Shown here: piece after piece, positions 7,346 through 14,615 of the stretch
Numbering within the stretch: position 1 is the stretch's first letter
Layout of the letters: every line of letters begins with the position of its first letter
Assembly (NCBI GenBank): GCA_027062325.1
Contig: JAMOTN010000067.1
Location: 1 to 22,326 of the forward strand
Source: a bacterium
GTDB taxonomy: Bacteria > JAMOTN01
Length of the DNA: 22,326 nt
Reading direction: 5' to 3'
Made by a program: the position numbers and the translations under genes
Notes under the pieces: generated by a model
Told to the model about the DNA's origin: nothing
The model's input: only the letters and a program-made list of their open reading frames with translations
The model's database searches: none

Positions 7346-8374
7346 ATGGAGAGAATACCGGTTAAGCCAAAGATAGAGTACTATGTGATGGAGGAAGTGC
7401 CCTCAGATAGATATTTGCGTGTTGAGATTACTCAGTTAAGAAGGGGTTTTGGAGTTACAATTGGAAACTCAATAAGGAGAGTTTTATTATCTTACATAAA
7501 AGCTGCGGCACCAGTTTATTTTGAGATGAGAATAAATGGTGCTATTGTGCAGCATGAATATCAGGGGCTTGAGGGAATTTATGAGGATGTTTTGGAGATT
7601 GCCCAGAATATAAAGCAGATAAAGATAGTATTTCCTGAGAATCATTCAGAGACCCGTCTTCGTCTTAGCGTTAATAAGAAAGGAGAGTACAAGGCAAAGG
7701 ATTTTGAAACGGATGCATTGGTAAAAATAATAAATCCTGATCAGCATATTTTGACTTTGGTTAAGGATATGGAAGTTGAGATAGATATTCTTTTTAAATG
7801 GGGCATAGGTTATGTTGATGCTCATGAGAATATGGAGAGAATGCAAGGAGAATTTACTGAGGGAACTGTTATATTTGTTGATTCTCTTCACAATCCGGTG
7901 GAAAAAGTTAACTTTGATGTTGAAGATGAGGCTGGAGAGACGGGATTGGAAGAGTATGATAGATTAATTTTAGAAATTTGGACAGATGGTCGTGTTACCC
8001 CAGAGGAGGCTTTAAAAGAGTCAATAGCTTGGTTGAATGATTACTACAGTATGTTGAGTATTGCTGTTGACAGTGGAGTTGAGGTGAAAGCACCTATAGC
8101 AGAGGTTGCTTCGTTAGTAGCAGAAGAAGAGGTTAAAGAAGCAGAGGTAGCTTCTGAAGAAAATTCTATGTTGTCTATGAAGATAGAGGATATAAGCGAC
8201 TTTACACCTAAGGTGGTTAATCCCTTGAAGAAAAATGGTATAAATACTGTTGGGGATCTTGTCAAATATTCTAAGAGTGAGTTGAAGAGCTTGAAGGGTG
8301 TGGGGCCTACTACCATAAGAATAGTTGAGGAGTTTCTTGCTAAGTACAACCTTTCGCTCAAAGAGGACAAGTGA
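7346..8374 (+). CDS. rpoA: DNA-directed RNA polymerase subunit alpha
   Basis: Alpha dimerises to nucleate RNA polymerase assembly, and its C-terminal domain (CTD) contacts UP elements and regulators. The 342-residue product has the N-terminal assembly motif RRGFGVTIGNSIRRVLLS (32-49), a domain-2 insert, and a Glu/Ala-rich linker at about 248-280. The CTD spans about 283-340 (GINTVGDLVKYSKSELKSLKGVG). The CTD is atypical: the position of E. coli R265 is K289, that of C269 is P293, and those of K298 and S299 are T322 and T323, while N292 and G320 are kept. That alignment is by eye. Length is some 12-30 residues above common alphas because of the linker. GGGGGTG at 7332-7338 precedes the ATG. 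Confidence 0.96.
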   Translation: MERIPVKPKIEYYVMEEVPSDRYLRVEITQLRRGFGVTIGNSIRRVLLSYIKAAAPVYFEMRINGAIVQHEYQGLEGIYEDVLEIAQNIKQIKIVFPENHSETRLRLSVNKKGEYKAKDFETDALVKIINPDQHILTLVKDMEVEIDILFKWGIGYVDAHENMERMQGEFTEGTVIFVDSLHNPVEKVNFDVEDEAGETGLEEYDRLILEIWTDGRVTPEEALKESIAWLNDYYSMLSIAVDSGVEVKAPIAEVASLVAEEEVKEAEVASEENSMLSMKIEDISDFTPKVVNPLKKNGINTVGDLVKYSKSELKSLKGVGPTTIRIVEEFLAKYNLSLKEDK

Positions 8375-8390
8375 TTAAGGGGGGAGAAAG

Positions 8391-8786
8391 ATGAGGCATA
8401 GAAAATATCGTGGAAAATTTGGGCGTAGGATAAATGCGAGGAGAGCTTTGTTCAAAGAATTGGTACGTCAACTGTTCTTGAATGGGCGCATAAAAACTAC
8501 TGTTGCCAAGGCAAAGGTAATTCGTAAGTTTGCAGAGCGTCTTTTGAGTATTGCCAAAGAGGATAACTTTAATAATCGGAGAAGACTGCATCAGTTCTTT
8601 GGTAAGAGAGATATTGTTCGTCACGTATTTGAGAATATTACTCCTGCTATAAAGGATAGGAATGGTGGTTACACTGCAATATATAAGGTTGGATTCAGAC
8701 GTGGAGATGCTGCTGAAATGGCAGTGATTGAGGTAATAGATTATTGGAAGAGGCTAAATGAGGAAGAGAAAGAAACTGAAGAGTGA
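8391..8786 (+). CDS. rplQ: 50S ribosomal protein L17
   Basis: L17 is a peripheral large-subunit protein near the exit tunnel. The 131-residue product has the signatures MRHRKYRGKFGRR, ALFKELVRQLFLNGRIKTT, AKVIRKFAERLL and the C-terminal FRRGDAAEMAVIEVI. An acidic tail (LNEEEKETEE) ends it. Six G residues at 8379-8384 form the ribosome binding site. It is the last gene of the ribosomal block, 35 bases before the terminator hairpin at 8822. Confidence 0.97.
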   Translation: MRHRKYRGKFGRRINARRALFKELVRQLFLNGRIKTTVAKAKVIRKFAERLLSIAKEDNFNNRRRLHQFFGKRDIVRHVFENITPAIKDRNGGYTAIYKVGFRRGDAAEMAVIEVIDYWKRLNEEEKETEE

Positions 8787-8821
8787 TTTTTAAATTTGTC
8801 CTAAAAATAATTTAGATGCAG

Positions 8822-8857
8822 GCGGTCCGCACATAGCTTTTAGCGGGCCGCTTTATT
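8822..8857 (+). terminator. Rho-independent terminator of the ribosomal operon
   Basis: GCGGTCCGC at 8822-8830 pairs with GCGGGCCGC at 8843-8851 over nine pairs including one G-T wobble, with a 12-base loop, followed by TTTATT at 8852-8857. This is the strongest hairpin plus T-tract in the window and lies just after rplQ, the natural end of the spc-alpha transcript. Confidence 0.8.
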
Positions 8858-8884
8858 GTTTATGGTTGTTCTGGTTGGTATAAT
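8856..8884 (+). promoter_or_regulatory. Putative sigma-70-type promoter for the ECF-truA unit
   Basis: TATAAT at 8879-8884 is a perfect -10 hexamer preceded by TG one base upstream (TGGTATAAT, extended -10). TTGTTT at 8856-8861 is a weak -35 match at the ideal 17-base spacing. The -35 overlaps the T-tract of the terminator, so the operon end and the next start are packed together. Transcription would begin near 8891 and give a leader of about 57 bases before the ATG at 8948. A short inverted repeat (CTCT/AGAG around 8924-8936) in the leader touches the Shine-Dalgarno sequence but is too short to weigh heavily. Confidence 0.6.
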
Positions 8885-8947
8885 TGAGGCGGCGAAACAG
8901 TTCCCGTAACTACTTAATAGCAACTCTTCATGAGAGGAGATAGCTTA

Positions 8948-9688
8948 ATGTCAGAAATGTCAAATCGGCGAATTATCCAAACGGATCTTTTGGTTGGACT
9001 TAAAGATGTTAGTGTAAGTTACGTTTCGGATAAGGTGGCTTTGAATAAGGTTAATTTAAAAATTTTTTCAGGAGAAAAAATAGCTGTTGTTGGTAAAAAT
9101 GGTTCAGGAAAGACTACTCTGGGAAAGCTTTTAGCTGCTCTTGTTGAACCAAGTGATGGAGAAGTGGTGATTAACCAACCAGCGTGCTACTTATTCCAAA
9201 ATCCTGAAAATCAGGTTGTCATGCCAACTGTGGAGCGAGAAGTTGCTTTTGGTTTTGAAAATATGGCGATGGATCCAAAGATAATGCATGAGAAGGTAGA
9301 GGGTCTGTTGAGAGCTTTTGGACTTTTTAAAAAGAAGAGTTCAAATGTTGAGGAGTTGTCAGGAGGGCAACTTCAGCGGCTGGCTATTGCTTCATTGGTT
9401 GGTTTAGAGTATCGTTTATTTTTCTTTGATGAGCCTTACGCTTATTTGGATCCTGATTCTGTTAGAAATGTTGATGATATTTTGAATGATTTGGTTGATG
9501 ATGGAGTTACCGTGATGGTTGTCATACATAGGCCTCAATATCTCGAAAAGTTTAATTATCAAAGAGTTTTGTTATTTGATAGGGGACGATTAGAATATGA
9601 TGGTCCAGTTGGTAACTTCATGCGTTCAAGAAAATTGTTAGCCATGGCTGGTTGGAATGGAGATTTTTATTTCAAGTTTAAAAAGTGA
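8948..9688 (+). CDS. ecfA1: ECF transporter ATP-binding protein EcfA1
   Basis: This is one of the paired ATPases that power ECF-type vitamin and metal importers, which use interchangeable substrate-binding S components. The 246-residue ABC domain has Walker A GKNGSGKT (49-56), Q-loop Q84 (YLFQNPENQ), signature LSGGQ (137-141), Walker B LFFFDEP (157-163) and switch H194. The QNPENQ stretch is typical of EcfA/CbiO. The frame opens at ATG 8930, but AGGAG at 8935-8939 lies inside that extension and serves ATG 8948. No S component is encoded in the window, so the substrate cannot be inferred. Confidence 0.92.
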   Translation: MSEMSNRRIIQTDLLVGLKDVSVSYVSDKVALNKVNLKIFSGEKIAVVGKNGSGKTTLGKLLAALVEPSDGEVVINQPACYLFQNPENQVVMPTVEREVAFGFENMAMDPKIMHEKVEGLLRAFGLFKKKSSNVEELSGGQLQRLAIASLVGLEYRLFFFDEPYAYLDPDSVRNVDDILNDLVDDGVTVMVVIHRPQYLEKFNYQRVLLFDRGRLEYDGPVGNFMRSRKLLAMAGWNGDFYFKFKK

Positions 9689-9711
9689 TTTTTGGGTAAG
9701 GAGTGGAACAA

Positions 9712-10413
9712 GTGGTAATATACTCTTTTAAGAACTTCTCTTATGCATACTACGGTGTAACCAAAGTTTTTGAAAATTTAAATCTGCGAATTGGTTCAAA
9801 TAATCCCCAAATTGTGGCTTTTGTTGGGCCATCTGGTTCTGGAAAAACAACTCTTTTATCTGTGATGGCAAAGCTTGTAGAAGATTACAGTGGAGAAGTT
9901 CTGTTTGAGGAGAAAAATTTGAAAGATTGGAAGGAGCTTGAATTTAGAAAAAAAGTTTTGATGTTGCTTCAGTCTCCTGAAAAACAGTTGTTTGAAGAGA
10001 ATATTTTGGCAGATGTTTTGTACACATTAAAATACGATAACTTGACTGTTGAAGAGAAGATGTTAAAGGCACAGAGGGTTCTAGAATTAGTTGGCCTGCC
10101 GAAAGATAGATGGGATAAGCCCTATTACAGATTATCTGGTGGAGAGGCTAGGAAGGCTGCTTTAGCTGCTGTTTTGGTGAAGGATTCAGAGGTGCTACTT
10201 TTGGATGAGCCAACTAGTGGTATAGATAGCGAGACGCGCCAGGAACTTTATAGAATATTTAAAAATTTAAAACGAGCTGGAAAGAGTATATTCTTTTCTT
10301 CTCACGATGTTTACTTTGTTAAGGCGGTTTCTGATGAGGTGTTTTTTGTGGATAATGGTTTGGTGAAACCTGCAGAGAATGTTGAGAAGGCAAGGTATTG
10401 GGGAGTGGTGTGA
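9712..10413 (+). CDS. ecfA2: ECF transporter ATP-binding protein EcfA2
   Basis: This second ABC ATPase of the ECF module is expected to heterodimerise with the preceding gene product. The 233-residue protein has Walker A GPSGSGKT (39-46), Q-loop Q87 (LLQSPEKQ), signature LSGGE (141-145), Walker B VLLLDEP (161-167) and H198 (SSHDV). The signature ends in E, not Q, a common EcfA2 trait. I use GTG 9712, because AAGGAG at 9698-9703 is then about 8 bases upstream; the in-frame GTG at 9703 overlaps that site. Its TGA overlaps the ecfT ATG by one base (TGATG). Confidence 0.9.
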   Translation: MVIYSFKNFSYAYYGVTKVFENLNLRIGSNNPQIVAFVGPSGSGKTTLLSVMAKLVEDYSGEVLFEEKNLKDWKELEFRKKVLMLLQSPEKQLFEENILADVLYTLKYDNLTVEEKMLKAQRVLELVGLPKDRWDKPYYRLSGGEARKAALAAVLVKDSEVLLLDEPTSGIDSETRQELYRIFKNLKRAGKSIFFSSHDVYFVKAVSDEVFFVDNGLVKPAENVEKARYWGVV

Positions 10414-11210
10414 TGTTCAACTACTGGGAGGCAGATACGGTATTTCACAGGGCTAATCCAATTGTAAAAGTACTTTTGACCTTTTTGCTTTTGATTTCCA
10501 TGTTTTTTACCAAAAAAGTTGAGGTTATGGTTGTATTTTTCGCAACTTTTATAATGATGTTTTGGTTAGCAGATACGCCGTGGGCAAAGGTTAAAGGTTT
10601 TGCTAGAATGATATTCTGGTTAGTGTTAATAACTTTTCTGCTGAATCTTTTTTATTCTGAAGAAGGTAAGATTTTGTGGCAGTTTTGGAAGTTAAAGATT
10701 ACCGAAAAGGGACTATATGACTCGATTTATTTCTCGTTGCGATTTGTGAATTTGATTTTACTTGTTCAACTTCTATTGGGAACTACGCAACCGATAGATG
10801 TAGCCACAGTTGTTGGAAGAGTGTTCAAGCCATTGGCTCGCCTTTTTCCAAGCGCGGGCTTTGCAGAGATGGAGATAATGTTGCTTCTAGCTCTCAGGTT
10901 TCTTCCAATATTTCAAAATGAGATAGAGTGGCTAATAAAGTCCAAAAGAGCTAGGGGAATAGTTGAAGATACGTTTACAAAAAAGGTTGATGGAATAGTT
11001 GGAATGGTTGTGCCACTTTTAATAAGTGCTTTCAAGAGAGCAGAAGAGTTGGCTGTTGCTTTGGAGTTGAGAGGATTTGATCCGTTTAAGGAGAGAACTT
11101 CCTATGTCAAGTGGGAGTTTAGTATGGCTGATGTTGTTGTGATTCTTTTTTACCTAATTTTAATTTTTGCTGTGATAATTCAAAAGAAGATGATAGTGTG
11201 GGATATTTAG
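10413..11210 (+). CDS. ecfT: ECF transporter transmembrane protein EcfT
   Basis: EcfT is the membrane coupler that links the EcfA ATPases to an S component. The 265-residue product has hydrophobic segments near residues 17-33, 37-52, 64-81, 105-123 and 240-258. Between them is a long amphipathic region with the two Ala-Arg-Gly-type coupling motifs, ARG at 180-182 and the variant LRG at 219-221 (ELRGF). ATG 10413 is chosen: it overlaps the ecfA2 stop and has GGGGAGTGG just upstream, whereas a longer frame starting at TTG 10398 lies within ecfA2. EcfA1-EcfA2-EcfT form the shared energising module of group II ECF transporters. Confidence 0.9.
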   Translation: MFNYWEADTVFHRANPIVKVLLTFLLLISMFFTKKVEVMVVFFATFIMMFWLADTPWAKVKGFARMIFWLVLITFLLNLFYSEEGKILWQFWKLKITEKGLYDSIYFSLRFVNLILLVQLLLGTTQPIDVATVVGRVFKPLARLFPSAGFAEMEIMLLLALRFLPIFQNEIEWLIKSKRARGIVEDTFTKKVDGIVGMVVPLLISAFKRAEELAVALELRGFDPFKERTSYVKWEFSMADVVVILFYLILIFAVIIQKKMIVWDI

Positions 11211-11221
11211 GGGTGATGTAA

Positions 11222-12073
11222 TTGGTTACGTTTGTTGGGTGGTTGAGCTACAGTGGTCAAAATTACTACGGTTTTCAGCGTCAAAAAGATTTTCCAACTA
11301 TCCAAGGAGCGTTTGAAGATGTGGTTTCGACTCTAGTGCAACAAACGGTAAGGATTTCAAGTTCCGGAAGAACTGATAGGGGGGTAAATGCAGTAGGTCA
11401 TGTTGTTTCCTTCTCTTTAGATAGATTGCCTTTTTCGCCAGACAAATTTAAAGAGTTGATAAATACTCGTTTACCTGAAGATATAAGGTTGTTAGATTTG
11501 AAAGTTGTGAGTGGTAAATTTGATCCAAGAAAAAGGGCATACAGTAAGATTTACCGTTACCAGATTTGGTTGGGAGATGTTTATCCCTTTTTCGCTTCAA
11601 TGTCGTGGTGCGTCAGGACAGAAAAAAGGTTCAAGGGGTTAGAGTTTGATTTTGCAAGATGCCAGCAGGCTTGTGAAGTACTTGTTGGTGAGCACGATTT
11701 TGCTTCGTTTTGTTCGACTCAAGCAGCTAAAGAGAAGAAAAGCACTGTGAGGCGTATCTTTAATTATACGGCCAAGCTGGTTAAAGATTGTATTTTTGAT
11801 TTGTCAGGGGATTTTTTGGTTTTAGAAGTGGAAGGTGAGGGATTTTTGCAGTATCAGGTGAGAATTATGACGGCTTCGATTCTTGAAGTGGCTTTTGGAA
11901 GAGAAAATTTGGATTGGCTTAAAATGTTGCTTGAAGTAAAGGATCGGCGTGTTGCGCCACCAATGGCTCCACCACAGGGATTGTTTTTATGGAGAGTGAA
12001 TTATAGAGGAATTGAGTTTATGGATGTTTCGAAGTTAAAAAGAGATCCAGCTACTGGTAAGTTGAAATTGTGA
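11222..12073 (+). CDS. truA: tRNA pseudouridine(38-40) synthase TruA
   Basis: TruA isomerises uridines 38-40 in the anticodon stem of many tRNAs. The 283-residue product has the active-site motif SGRTDRGVNAVGH with catalytic D52, the YYGFQRQ segment near residues 15-21, and the C-terminal half motif RIMTASILEVAFG. It is some 20-35 residues longer than common TruA, partly because of a C-terminal tail (DVSKLKRDPATGKLKL). The start is TTG 11222, preceded by GGGGTGAT at 11210-11217; the ATG between them runs straight into a stop. Placement after ecfT is the usual Firmicutes arrangement. Confidence 0.93.
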   Translation: MVTFVGWLSYSGQNYYGFQRQKDFPTIQGAFEDVVSTLVQQTVRISSSGRTDRGVNAVGHVVSFSLDRLPFSPDKFKELINTRLPEDIRLLDLKVVSGKFDPRKRAYSKIYRYQIWLGDVYPFFASMSWCVRTEKRFKGLEFDFARCQQACEVLVGEHDFASFCSTQAAKEKKSTVRRIFNYTAKLVKDCIFDLSGDFLVLEVEGEGFLQYQVRIMTASILEVAFGRENLDWLKMLLEVKDRRVAPPMAPPQGLFLWRVNYRGIEFMDVSKLKRDPATGKLKL

Positions 12074-12110
12074 TGTGTTAGAAGTTTTTAAGAATAATGA
12101 GGTGAATTTG

Positions 12111-12830
12111 ATGGAATTCAGGGAGGATTTTTGGAGTTGGGGAGCAAGGCAAGAAGATTTAAATGAGAGTTACAACAGGGGAAAGCCGTATTGTCAGTGG
12201 GGAAGAGTTGGAGCTTGTTGTAGACAGTGTTTAATTGGTCCTTGTCAATTAAGGCAGCAGGATATTGCAGTGTGTGGTAAGAGATGGGAGGATGTTCTCT
12301 ACTCTTCATATGTTGAGCAACTTGCGCGTGCTTTCGCAATGATTGGTGAGCATGAGATGGCTGGAAAAATGTTAGAGCATAGTTTGAGGAGAGGTACATT
12401 GAACAAAGTTTTAGAATTGGTTAATAATTGGATGAAAAGGGTAGCTGATTCGAATAATGAAGTGAATGGTGATACAACCCCCTATCTTTGGTTGGTTGAT
12501 TGTTCGTCTGTGAGGGTGTCTGCTGGAAAGATTGCTCAAGAGTTTGCGAATAAAGCTGCTGAGCTGAATGTTGTGACGGAGAGGGTGAGATGTTTAGAGT
12601 GTGGGAGTGCTTTAAGGAAGTTTGCAATGATTGGGAGTGGAAAAGTTGCTATTCCTGAGGCTTTGTGTCCCGTTTCTATTCTGTGGTTTACGTGTGGTAT
12701 AGTAAAAGGAGTAAAAGTTGTGATAAATCCGCCATTCGATGGGATATTTTTATTTTCAAATTTGTACAAGTGGGGGAAAAAGGCTCTCTATAACTTTGAG
12801 AATTGGTTGCTGGATGAGGAAAGCATCTGA
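12111..12830 (+). CDS. Stand-alone CO-dehydrogenase N-terminal-like Fe-S protein
   Basis: The N-terminal part of this 239-residue protein matches the B/D-cluster region of anaerobic Ni CO dehydrogenase (CooS) and, more distantly, hybrid-cluster protein. C28-x7-C36-C37-x2-C40-x4-C45-x9-C55 keeps all six cysteines, with the conserved GACCRQCLIGPC and a following VCG. The helical stretch to about residue 95 (SSYVEQLARAFAMIGEHEMA) also resembles CooS. The catalytic C-cluster Rossmann domains are missing, so it cannot be a CO dehydrogenase by itself. The C-terminal half is a different domain with C131, C161-x2-C164, C186 and C195 and could bind a further cluster or zinc; I do not recognise it. ATG 12111 has GAGGTGAA just upstream; GTG 12075 lacks a ribosome binding site. 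A role as an electron carrier or redox sensor is inference. Confidence 0.75.
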   Translation: MEFREDFWSWGARQEDLNESYNRGKPYCQWGRVGACCRQCLIGPCQLRQQDIAVCGKRWEDVLYSSYVEQLARAFAMIGEHEMAGKMLEHSLRRGTLNKVLELVNNWMKRVADSNNEVNGDTTPYLWLVDCSSVRVSAGKIAQEFANKAAELNVVTERVRCLECGSALRKFAMIGSGKVAIPEALCPVSILWFTCGIVKGVKVVINPPFDGIFLFSNLYKWGKKALYNFENWLLDEESI

Positions 12831-12852
12831 GTAATAGTGGGGAGTGGATTGA

Positions 12853-14598
12853 ATGGTTAGGAAAAAAGAGGTTAAGAAGTTAAATAGCAGTATGAGGGAG
12901 AGTCTCAATTACTTAATAGATATAGCAAATTTTGTAGCGGTTGATCTTGATTTTAACAGTGTTTTACAACGAATTGTTGATCGTTCAACGGATTTTTTCT
13001 CTGCTCAAAGTTGTTCAATAATTGCTAATATTGAGGGACGTTATATTGTTGTTGCTGCTACCGGGAGTAGTAGGGATCTTATAGGAAGGGAGATAAAGCC
13101 GGGTGAAGGAATCGCAGGAAAAGTTATAGAAACGGGAAAACCTGTATTTAGTCGAGGAACTTCTAAGCGTTACAAAAAGCAGTCGTTTATGGTTATACCA
13201 TTGGAGAGAAGTGGTCGGGTTGTAGGAGTACTGAATATAACAGACAAATCTGATGGTGAATTCTCTTTTGAGGATTTTGAAATAGCGCAAGCACTCAGTA
13301 AGTATCTTGCAATATTTGTTGAAAATGCTAAGTTGTTTACAGAGCAAGCGAGACTTTATGATAAGTTGGAATTGCTTTACGTTACACTTGATAAATTGAA
13401 TAGGTACATACTTCCACGTGAAATATTTGACTTCTTAATTCATCGAATACGAGAGGTTGTTGGTGCCGAAAGAGTATCGGTGATGGTAGAAGAGGCAGGG
13501 GCTCTAAAGGTCGTAGCTGCGAGTGGTTTTGAACCTCCTGATGATTATATAACTTCTGGTATATCCTGGGAGGTTTTTACCTCCAATAAACCTTTGTGGA
13601 TAAAAAATATAGAAGAGGAAGAATTTTCAAAATTTGCAAGGCATACTGAGGAGTACACAACTAAAAGTGCAATTGTGGTGCCGCTTGAGACTGATGGAGA
13701 AGTCCTGGGAGTGTTGAATGTTACTAATAAGTTGAGTGGAGATTTTGATGAGGATGATTACAACTTAGTTGTAGCAATAGCGAATGTTTCGGCAGTAGCT
13801 CTCCATAGGGCTATGCTTTACGAACGTGTAGAGAGAAAATATGCAGAATACTTTTATTTAAGTGAGGTTGTGAAAGCTGCCCTTCATGCTACTGGCCTTG
13901 AGGCTCTTTTGAGAGAGTGGTATACCTTCCTAAAAGTGAATGCACATATACCACATCTTCACATAGTGCTGGAGGTGACGCGGAGTAGGGCATTGGATGA
14001 TGGGGATGTGTATACTTTAGAGGTTGGAGATGGACGGTTGGAGCAATTTGTTTCTGAAACCTTTAGAAATTATAAGCTGGTTTTGTTCTCTCCTGCTGAT
14101 GCTGCTTTTTTAAAGATGTTGGCTTCAGAGATGGTGATGGCGTGTGCAGCTATAGCGGGAGAGAAAATCAGATATGAGGAAAGAAAGGTAAATTTGAGTG
14201 TTAAGGTAAGGAATCCTGCAGAGGAAAAGTATGAAATAGAGAAGAAAGTGAGAATAAGAAAAGTTGCAATGGCAATAGCTGAGGATATGGGAGAGGATGT
14301 TGAGGCTTTGATAAAAGAGATAGATAAGTGGAACAAAAGTTCAACTGGTAAACTTGTTTATAAAGGAGAAAAGTGGAGTGGTGGAGGTTATCCTTATGGA
14401 TTAAAAGCTCATCAAATTCCATGGGAAGCTAGGGTTTACAGTGTTGCTGAGACTTTTACTTCTATCGCTTTAAAAGATGATGTGGAAAAAGCACTAATGC
14501 TTGTAAAAAAAGAGTCGGGAAGGAGCTTTGATCCTAAGGTAGTGGAGAGCTTAGAGAGACTTTATTACTCTGGAAAGTTGAAAGAGTTTGTAGAATAG
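12853..14598 (+). CDS. Dual-GAF protein with degenerate HD-GYP domain
   Basis: This 581-residue soluble protein has GAF1 at about 33-160 and GAF2 at about 190-320; both show the ...VxVPLxxDGEVxGVLNVTNK type of strand (GAF1: MVIPLERSGRVVGVLNIT). Next comes an unassigned stretch (325-460), then a C-terminal segment (467-581) ending like an HD-GYP phosphodiesterase: KWSGGGYPYGLKAHQIPWEAR with GYP at 512-514, then FDPKVVESL. The part that should carry the HD pair and other metal histidines is largely deleted, and the usual VADxYDA aspartate region reads VAETFTS. Cyclic-di-GMP hydrolysis is therefore unlikely; it is more plausibly a ligand-sensing or binding protein. ATG 12853 follows GGGGAGTGG. 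It lies 22 bases after the CooS-like gene. Confidence 0.8.
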   Translation: MVRKKEVKKLNSSMRESLNYLIDIANFVAVDLDFNSVLQRIVDRSTDFFSAQSCSIIANIEGRYIVVAATGSSRDLIGREIKPGEGIAGKVIETGKPVFSRGTSKRYKKQSFMVIPLERSGRVVGVLNITDKSDGEFSFEDFEIAQALSKYLAIFVENAKLFTEQARLYDKLELLYVTLDKLNRYILPREIFDFLIHRIREVVGAERVSVMVEEAGALKVVAASGFEPPDDYITSGISWEVFTSNKPLWIKNIEEEEFSKFARHTEEYTTKSAIVVPLETDGEVLGVLNVTNKLSGDFDEDDYNLVVAIANVSAVALHRAMLYERVERKYAEYFYLSEVVKAALHATGLEALLREWYTFLKVNAHIPHLHIVLEVTRSRALDDGDVYTLEVGDGRLEQFVSETFRNYKLVLFSPADAAFLKMLASEMVMACAAIAGEKIRYEERKVNLSVKVRNPAEEKYEIEKKVRIRKVAMAIAEDMGEDVEALIKEIDKWNKSSTGKLVYKGEKWSGGGYPYGLKAHQIPWEARVYSVAETFTSIALKDDVEKALMLVKKESGRSFDPKVVESLERLYYSGKLKEFVE

Positions 14599-14615
14599 TG
14601 TGAGGAGGGATTGAT

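Larger units (their letters stand above)
8787..8947. other. Intergenic region between rplQ and ecfA
   Basis: This 161-base interval separates the ribosomal block from the ECF module. It holds the terminator hairpin (8822-8857), the extended -10 promoter (to 8884) and the ecfA leader with its GAGAGGAG ribosome binding site at 8932-8939. I see no riboswitch fold or small gene in it. It is the only non-coding interval over 100 bases in the window. Confidence 0.7.

Noticed and set aside
12111-12830. Idea that the CooS-like gene is a truncated or frameshifted CO dehydrogenase
   Set aside because: The C-terminal half is a complete, different domain with its own cysteine pattern, and no catalytic-domain remnants follow in any frame before the GAF gene.
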